DNA from: Porticoccus sp. | GTDB taxonomy: Bacteria > Pseudomonadota > Gammaproteobacteria > Pseudomonadales > Porticoccaceae | Length of the DNA stretch: 40,445 nucleotides | NCBI GenBank assembly: GCA_018066715.1 | Contig: JAGPWA010000007.1 | Coordinates: 1-40,445 of the forward strand | Direction of reading: 5' to 3' | Shown here: positions 35,159-40,445 of the stretch, piece after piece | Layout of the letters: each line of letters begins with the position of its first letter | How positions within the stretch are numbered: the first letter of the stretch is position 1 | Program-made: the position numbers and the translations under genes | Notes under the pieces: generated by a model | Seen by the model: the letters and a program-made list of their open reading frames with translations, nothing else | Told to the model about the DNA's origin: nothing | Databases searched by the model: none

Positions 35159-37654
35159 ATGAATAAAGACAAAAAACCCAAGATAATGAGCAATGGATCA
35201 GCCATGAATGTGACAACCCAAGAGAATATTCTCGACGCAATAAATAATCACGCGAGTGTCAGCATTACCGATGCTGATGGAAAAATCACTCACGTTAACG
35301 ACAAGTTCTGCGAAATTACCGGATTTTCAAGAGATGAGCTAGTCGGGGAAACCCACAACTTCGTCAAAGCCGATACACATTCCAGTGTGTTCTACCAAGA
35401 GCTATGGGCCACAATATCCACAGGTAAAACCTGGGCAGGACCACTCTGCAACAAGCGAAAGGACGGCAGTCTCTATTGGTCTGAGACTACTATCACGCCA
35501 CACACCGATGATAGCGGCAAACCGTATCAGTTCACGTCCATACGCACTGAAATAACCAAAGCAAAAGCAGTTGAGTATAACCTTCGCAATCAAACCAAGC
35601 TGCTTCATTTGCTCAATGAAGCGACAGCGGTACTGCTCAGTACCGAACCCGATAAACTCAACCAAAGTATTGGCCTTATTCTGGTGCGTGTTGGCGAACA
35701 ACTCCGCAGTCGGGGTATTTGCCTCTGGGCATTCGACGAAGCGTCAATGAACATACAACTCGATTACGAATGGTGGGCCTCAAGTACCAGCACGGTTTAC
35801 AGTGAGAGTAAAAAGAATCTGTTCAGTGATTTTTTTGCGAAAGAAATCATACCGGACGGTGTATCTATTACTGACTACCTGCAACAAGTACAGCTCCAAA
35901 TTAACCCCGAAGACGTGTCTATTGATGGACAACAAAGACAATCCACACTGTTCTTCCCGTTACAAACCCACGGCAAAACCACCCATGTCATCCAACTGGA
36001 GCAACCCAGCAACAATCCGGATAACAATGTCAATGAAATCAACATACTGATGATCCTGGCAGACACCCTGTCCTCAGCCATCAGCCGCAATCGCTCTGAA
36101 CAACTTCTGTCAGAAAACAAAGAACGACTGAGCCGCAGCCAACAATATGCCAACATCGGCACCTGGGATCTCGACCTTAAAACAAACCAACTCTTTGCCT
36201 CAGAATGTGTGGCACCCATGTTTGGCCTCGATCCTGGGGAACTCAATACCTCTTTCGAAAGAGTGCTGGCAACCTTTCATCCTGAAGATTATGAGAAAGT
36301 TATTGGTGCTATGAACAAGTCCATCCGTGACGACACACTTTACGATGTTGAGCACCGTGTTGTTTGGCCTGATGGAACCGTACGCTGGCTCCATGAAAAA
36401 GGCGCAGTAACACGCGATAGTGAGGGCAACCCACTGCACATGTTAGGTGTCATACAGGATATCAATGACCGTAAACATGCTGAATCAATCCTCATTAAAA
36501 CCCGTGAAGAAGCAGAGCGAGCAAACCGCGCCAAGTCCGACTTCCTGTCGAGAATGAGTCATGAATTAAGAACACCCATGAATGCCATCTTAGGCTTTGG
36601 AAAGCTGATGGACATGGACCCGACCCTATCAGAAGAAAACAAAGACAATACCCATGAGATTCTCAATGCGGGACACCACCTACTTAACTTGATCAATGAT
36701 GTACTCGACCTAGCCAGGGTGGAGTCCGGTCACATTGAATTATCCATTGAGCCACTAGAGATTCTTCCCCTGATTAAAGAAAGTCTCGCTCTAGTCGGGT
36801 CAACTTCCTATGATCAAAATATCAACCTGAGTCATTCAGAATTACAAGATATTGTCATAAGTGCAGACAAAACCCGTCTTAAGCAAATCATGATCAACTT
36901 GCTAACCAACGCGATCAAGTACAATAAACCCGGTGGTAGCGTCCATATAAAGGCCGTTCACAAAGGTGACAACAGGGTTCGTATTCTTGTCGAGGATAGC
37001 GGCCGCGGGATTTCCAAAGAAAAACTCGAAGAACTGTTTGTTCCATTTAATCGCCTCGGAGCAGATACAACGGAGATTGAAGGTACGGGCATAGGGCTAA
37101 CCATCACCAAACACTTGGTCGAAATGATGGGCGGTAGCATTGGCGTAGAAGAAAATCCAAAGGGTGGCAGTATATTTTGGGTTGAGTTACACCAGGCCTC
37201 AGCGACGACCCCATTTCAGACACCTTATAGTCCTTCCGCTACAACACTCAAGGGCCGCAATGGTAAACCAAGCGTCCTCTACATTGATGATGACCTTGAA
37301 AATATCAAAATGATAACCCAACTACTGAGCCCCAGTAATGAGATCCGGCTACTCACAGCAACTGACTCAAGAACGGGGATTGATCTTGCCCTATCAGAGA
37401 AACCCAATTTGATTTTTTTAGATATTAACATGCCTGAAATGGACCCTAATCAGGTTGTGCATATTTTGAAATCCGGCCAGGGGATGGAGTGCACTCCGGT
37501 TATAGCGGTCTCGAAAAAACTGTCCATTGAAAATGATCCGCAGTCCAATATCACCGGTTTCAATGATTGCCTGATTAAACCGCTTGAACAACAATCCAAA
37601 TTTCATGATCTCCTCAGTTATTACCTGGGTTATGAGCAGGAGTATGCCCAATGA
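35159..37654 (+). CDS. Soluble hybrid histidine kinase (PAS-GAF-PAS-HisKA-HATPase-REC)
   Basis: 831 residues, no membrane helix. PAS1 (~20-140) resembles the Aer-type PAS (ITGFSRDELVGETHNFV, then GKTWAGPLCNKRKDGSLYW), although Aer's Arg/His flavin contacts are not conserved. A GAF-like domain follows (~145-320), then PAS2 of the PAS_3 type (~335-445). HisKA has H468 (SHELRTPMN); the ATPase domain has intact N (NLLTNAIKY), G1 (EDSGRGI) and G2 (GTGIGL) boxes. The receiver has acceptor D755 (FLDINMPEMDP, with Pro in place of the usual Gly). The HD-GYP regulator gene overlaps its end by 4 bp, so the two very likely form a signalling pair. Expression probably depends on FliA. The start has no clear Shine-Dalgarno; ATGs at 35186 and 35204 are alternatives. 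Confidence 0.93.
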   Translation: MNKDKKPKIMSNGSAMNVTTQENILDAINNHASVSITDADGKITHVNDKFCEITGFSRDELVGETHNFVKADTHSSVFYQELWATISTGKTWAGPLCNKRKDGSLYWSETTITPHTDDSGKPYQFTSIRTEITKAKAVEYNLRNQTKLLHLLNEATAVLLSTEPDKLNQSIGLILVRVGEQLRSRGICLWAFDEASMNIQLDYEWWASSTSTVYSESKKNLFSDFFAKEIIPDGVSITDYLQQVQLQINPEDVSIDGQQRQSTLFFPLQTHGKTTHVIQLEQPSNNPDNNVNEINILMILADTLSSAISRNRSEQLLSENKERLSRSQQYANIGTWDLDLKTNQLFASECVAPMFGLDPGELNTSFERVLATFHPEDYEKVIGAMNKSIRDDTLYDVEHRVVWPDGTVRWLHEKGAVTRDSEGNPLHMLGVIQDINDRKHAESILIKTREEAERANRAKSDFLSRMSHELRTPMNAILGFGKLMDMDPTLSEENKDNTHEILNAGHHLLNLINDVLDLARVESGHIELSIEPLEILPLIKESLALVGSTSYDQNINLSHSELQDIVISADKTRLKQIMINLLTNAIKYNKPGGSVHIKAVHKGDNRVRILVEDSGRGISKEKLEELFVPFNRLGADTTEIEGTGIGLTITKHLVEMMGGSIGVEENPKGGSIFWVELHQASATTPFQTPYSPSATTLKGRNGKPSVLYIDDDLENIKMITQLLSPSNEIRLLTATDSRTGIDLALSEKPNLIFLDINMPEMDPNQVVHILKSGQGMECTPVIAVSKKLSIENDPQSNITGFNDCLIKPLEQQSKFHDLLSYYLGYEQEYAQ

Positions 37655-38739
37655 TTTCGGAACCCCTGAAGAACGGGAGAGTTTTTATCGTCGATGATGA
37701 ACCAGCCAACCTAAAGCTGGTTCAACGGTTATTCCAACACCACAGCCAACTAGAACTCATTGCCATTCAGGACTCCCGTCAAGTAATCCCCCTCTACAAG
37801 GAGTCGCCACCAGATTTGATATTACTCGATCTGAATATGCCCTACCTAAGCGGCTATGATGTGATGAACCAGCTGAGAGACCTGAAGGATCCAATGTTAC
37901 CCCCCATCGTTATTCTCACCGCCCAGCACAGCAGTGAATATCTGATGAGGTCACTTATCTCGGGGGCTCGTGATTTTATTTCAAAGCCCTTCGATCATGC
38001 TGAACTTCTGATGCGAGTCCGAAATTTACTTGATGCTCACCTGGCACACCGCTTGGTTCATGAAAAGAAAGCGGTACTTGAAGAAATGGTAGAGGAGCGC
38101 ACCAAAGCACTGCGTCAAACACAATTACAGATGGTCCAGCGCCTATGTATGGCTGCTGAGCATCGCGATGAAGAGACAGGAAACCATATCCTGAGAATGA
38201 GTCATATCAGTAAAGTTATAGGGCTGGCCTATGGCATGAACAACGAAGAGGCTGAACTCCTGCTCCATGCTAGCCCGATGCATGATATTGGGAAAATCGG
38301 TATCCCCGACAGCATCCTCCTCAAACCGGGAAAACTGACACCCGAAGAGTGGATAACCATGCAAAGCCATACCACCATTGGCGGAAAACTGCTTGCCAAC
38401 GATGACTCCCCTCTTATGAGTATGGCTAGAGATATTGCCTATACACACCATGAAAAATGGGATGGCAGCGGCTACCCCAAGGGGCTCAAAGGGACAGCCA
38501 TTCCTATTGGTGGGCGTATTGCAGCGTTGGCCGATGTTTTTGATGCCCTGACCTCAGAAAGACCCTATAAAAAGGCTTGGTCAATCGATGATGCTCTGGA
38601 CCTGCTGAAAGACAATCGTGAAAAACACTTCGACCCTGAATTGGTCGATATTTTCATGGGAAAGCTACCCGAAATTCTCGAAATTCGTGACAAGTTCTCC
38701 GAGGAAAGTAGTGAACCAGCCATGGCTTTAGTACAGTGA
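37651..38739 (+). CDS. HD-GYP response regulator (c-di-GMP phosphodiesterase)
   Basis: 362 residues. An N-terminal receiver (VFIVDDEPANLKL; acceptor D60 in LLDLNMPYLSG; Lys in ISKPF) joins through a coiled coil (~125-155) to an HD-GYP domain. HD is H211-D212 (MHDIGKIGIPD), then HHEKWDGSGYP with GYP at 274-276, all intact, so the domain should hydrolyse c-di-GMP to pGpG or GMP. The ATGA overlap with the preceding kinase gene indicates coupling. Under FliA control it would lower c-di-GMP when flagella are built, favouring swimming (inference). Confidence 0.94.
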   Translation: MISEPLKNGRVFIVDDEPANLKLVQRLFQHHSQLELIAIQDSRQVIPLYKESPPDLILLDLNMPYLSGYDVMNQLRDLKDPMLPPIVILTAQHSSEYLMRSLISGARDFISKPFDHAELLMRVRNLLDAHLAHRLVHEKKAVLEEMVEERTKALRQTQLQMVQRLCMAAEHRDEETGNHILRMSHISKVIGLAYGMNNEEAELLLHASPMHDIGKIGIPDSILLKPGKLTPEEWITMQSHTTIGGKLLANDDSPLMSMARDIAYTHHEKWDGSGYPKGLKGTAIPIGGRIAALADVFDALTSERPYKKAWSIDDALDLLKDNREKHFDPELVDIFMGKLPEILEIRDKFSEESSEPAMALVQ

Positions 38740-38846
38740 TTGTTCCGCTCATAAAGATGCCCATTTCCATCATGGATGCTTTTTATACGATAAAATCAAA
38801 TCGTAATATCGGTGAACAATACATTTTTGAGGTCAAAAAATAGGTC

Positions 38847-40241
38847 ATGACAAACAAGCCACCCATATTTCTTGAAACGCCTATCAATAAACAGGATTTA
38901 TGGGGCATAGCTGATACCGAGAGTATAGAACACCATATACATATTTGGCTATTAGATGAACAGACTCAGAACAAAACCACCCAAGAACTCATCCGACAAC
39001 TCCAAGCTCTGCACTATTCTTTTTCGTTGTTTAAGGGGTCAGATGAGCTCAATAACAGCCCCAAAGAAATAGAACCAAAAGTTTTACTGATAAAACTGAC
39101 TCAATCTTTAACCAGTAAATCAGCGGCAGAATTGCAGGTGATTTACTCGGTGGTACAGGAATATAACTGCCCAATCTTTATCATTACACCTGATGATGAT
39201 TTTCAATCCAGGCTATGTGCCACACGGCTTGGGATAAAGGAGTACTGCCTAGACTCGTTGAACAGCAACCAGCTAACCAAGCGAATTTCAGACATCATTG
39301 AATACCGTTACTCAGCAGAAACACGTGTGCTCTTTATCGGTGATGACCCTGGTATTGCCAAAAAACACATAACGCCTCTAGAAAATGTCGGCATAACCGT
39401 AGCTACCCTAGATAATCCCGCAGCTATTACAGAAACATTACTAGAGTTCAAACCGGAATTAGTGCTTATAGAGTCACAGGTCGACAGTTATTCAGGTTCA
39501 GATATTGCGGGAGTCATTCGTCAATATGGCCGCTGGAATCAACTGCCAATAGTTTATCTGTCACCCCTATCTACAGTTGCCCAACAAGATCAAAGTGTTT
39601 TCACCGGAAGCGATGGAATCCTCATCGAGCCTATTTCAGATGAAAGTCTTATCTCTGCGATCTATGAGCGTATCTATCTATCCCGACGGCTCAACTCAGC
39701 CATTAATAAGGATAGCCTTACCGGTTTACTGAACCAGAGCAGCATCAAAGAAGCCGGAAAAACCACCATGATGAGCATGCGGCGCAACCAGGGAACCACC
39801 ACCTATGCCATGCTTGATATAGATAACTTTAAGGCCGTCAACGACACCTACGGGCACAGTAGTGGCGACGCCGTACTAACCGCCCTGGCAAGATTACTCA
39901 AGAGCCGCTTACGTCACACTGATTCTATTGGGCGTTATGGTGGAGATGAGTTTTTGATTATTCTGAGCAACTGCGGTGACGACAATGCGCGTAATATTTT
40001 TGACGATATTCGGCAGCTTTTTTGCAACTTACCCTTCCATCACATGGGTAAAAAATTCACCTGTACTATTTCTGTAGGCTTAACACGTACATCAGAACAG
40101 AGCCTTGACAGTGCCGAGTTAATTGATATCGCCGACAACGCCCTTTATATCGCCAAACAGTCGGGAAGAAACCAAATTGCCCAAATATCCTCGACGGATA
40201 TACCTACATGCATTAACGCCCCCATCCCTCTATTGGCTTAA
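38847..40241 (+). CDS. Diguanylate cyclase with pseudo-receiver N-terminus (REC*-REC*-GGDEF)
   Basis: 464 residues. The C-terminal GGDEF domain (~285-450) has the catalytic G365-G-D-E-F369, the metal/substrate residues of DIDNFKAVNDTYGH, and the inhibitory I-site R356-H-T-D359 exactly five residues before GGDEF, so product inhibition is expected. The second N-terminal domain is receiver-like with the acidic pair D166-D167, but the phospho-acceptor Asp is E209 (LVLIES) and the usual Lys is E261 (LIEPI), so it should not be phosphorylated normally. Residues ~20-150 look like a further, more degraded receiver fold. It is 107 bp after the HD-GYP gene on the same strand; no own promoter is obvious. 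Cytosolic. Confidence 0.9.
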   Translation: MTNKPPIFLETPINKQDLWGIADTESIEHHIHIWLLDEQTQNKTTQELIRQLQALHYSFSLFKGSDELNNSPKEIEPKVLLIKLTQSLTSKSAAELQVIYSVVQEYNCPIFIITPDDDFQSRLCATRLGIKEYCLDSLNSNQLTKRISDIIEYRYSAETRVLFIGDDPGIAKKHITPLENVGITVATLDNPAAITETLLEFKPELVLIESQVDSYSGSDIAGVIRQYGRWNQLPIVYLSPLSTVAQQDQSVFTGSDGILIEPISDESLISAIYERIYLSRRLNSAINKDSLTGLLNQSSIKEAGKTTMMSMRRNQGTTTYAMLDIDNFKAVNDTYGHSSGDAVLTALARLLKSRLRHTDSIGRYGGDEFLIILSNCGDDNARNIFDDIRQLFCNLPFHHMGKKFTCTISVGLTRTSEQSLDSAELIDIADNALYIAKQSGRNQIAQISSTDIPTCINAPIPLLA

Positions 40242-40274
40242 ATTCCCGGTAATCTTCCTCCAGCTAATATCATC

Positions 40275-40300
40275 AGCAACTCAATAAAGTATGAGTTGCT
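40275..40300 (+). terminator. Weak terminator-like hairpin after the diguanylate cyclase
   Basis: AGCAACTCA (40275-40283) and TGAGTTGCT (40292-40300) form a perfect 9-bp stem with an 8-nt loop, 34 nt beyond the stop. The stem is AT-rich and only two T follow, so efficient termination is uncertain. Confidence 0.35.
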
Positions 40301-40386
40301 TTCCATCGAGACCTAAAAAAACCCAAACGAATCAATACCACACAGTTCAACCTGTTAGGATCAAACTGGTCCGAAATAAAAAGTCC

Positions 40387-40395
40387 GGGGGGGGG
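40387..40395. repeat. Homopolymer of nine G
   Basis: A run of nine G in otherwise AT-rich sequence near the right edge. Such tracts are prone to slippage and can make genes phase-variable. I see no convincing gene across it in this window. Confidence 0.6.
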
Positions 40396-40445
40396 CAAGA
40401 GCAATGCAAGCATAAATACCAGCTTGACCTTCAATTTAGCTTTTT

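Noticed and set aside
38749-38800. TAAAGATG upstream of the diguanylate cyclase as a FliA -35 box
   Set aside because: At the required 11-bp spacing the sequence is CATGGATG, which does not resemble GCCGATAA.
40273-40443. Open minus-strand frame across the poly-G tract, with a hydrophobic stretch like a signal peptide
   Set aside because: It ends after about 57 codons, has no Shine-Dalgarno, and the residues after the hydrophobic part look random.

Overview
The window is a stretch of gammaproteobacterial chromosome with moderate GC (mid-40s to about 50 % by eye). The best guess is a free-living, motile, probably marine member of the Pseudomonadales/Oceanospirillales. Evidence: rlmL next to rmf, a 180-kDa-class NAD-glutamate dehydrogenase, a MoxR/Bat operon, a YeaC-DUF2797-pepN operon, nadK, and flhBA-fliA. 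From memory (unchecked), the first 21 kb broadly follows a Pseudomonas aeruginosa gene neighbourhood. I see no insertion sequence, prophage, CRISPR array, toxin-antitoxin pair or recognisable defence island.

Layout. 1-1.5 kb: the 5' part of rlmL (23S rRNA methyltransferase, cut by the window edge) diverges from rmf (ribosome hibernation factor). 1.8-6.7 kb: gdhB, leftward. 6.9-14.0 kb: a tightly packed rightward operon, MoxR ATPase - DUF58 - DUF4381 - BatA-like VWA - fused BatB/BatC-like VWA+TPR - BatD-like, followed by an orphan ParA ATPase. 15.2-20.9 kb: leftward housekeeping genes nadK, rhomboid protease, yeaC-like, DUF2797 and pepN, ending in a clear terminator. 21.1-21.3 kb: a leftward tRNA-Val/tRNA-Asp operon with a near-consensus sigma-70 promoter and a strong terminator. 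21.4-22.4 kb: queD and thpR. 22.4-26 kb: a TIGR01777 epimerase, phosphomannomutase and galU (sugar-nucleotide supply), leftward.

26.4-40.2 kb is a motility and signalling region. The flagellar genes flhB-flhA and fliA lie between three hybrid histidine kinases that have no visible membrane segments. One kinase (28380-30476) keeps its phospho-His, two receivers and an HPt domain but has lost the G1 Asp and the G2 glycines of the ATP-binding domain, so it looks like a kinase-dead relay. To the right, a PAS-GAF-PAS hybrid kinase overlaps an HD-GYP response regulator by 4 bp. Its upstream region carries an almost perfect FliA (sigma-28) promoter, TAAAGATT-N11-GCCGATAT. The next gene is a GGDEF diguanylate cyclase with pseudo-receiver domains. 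The cluster therefore appears to tie c-di-GMP synthesis and breakdown to the flagellar gene cascade. flhF and flhG, usually between flhA and fliA in polar flagellates, are absent here.

This signalling module (FliA-driven kinase/HD-GYP pair, pseudo-receiver cyclase, catalytically degenerate HPt-bearing hybrid kinase) is the strongest candidate for something not yet described. The remainder is largely conserved housekeeping.
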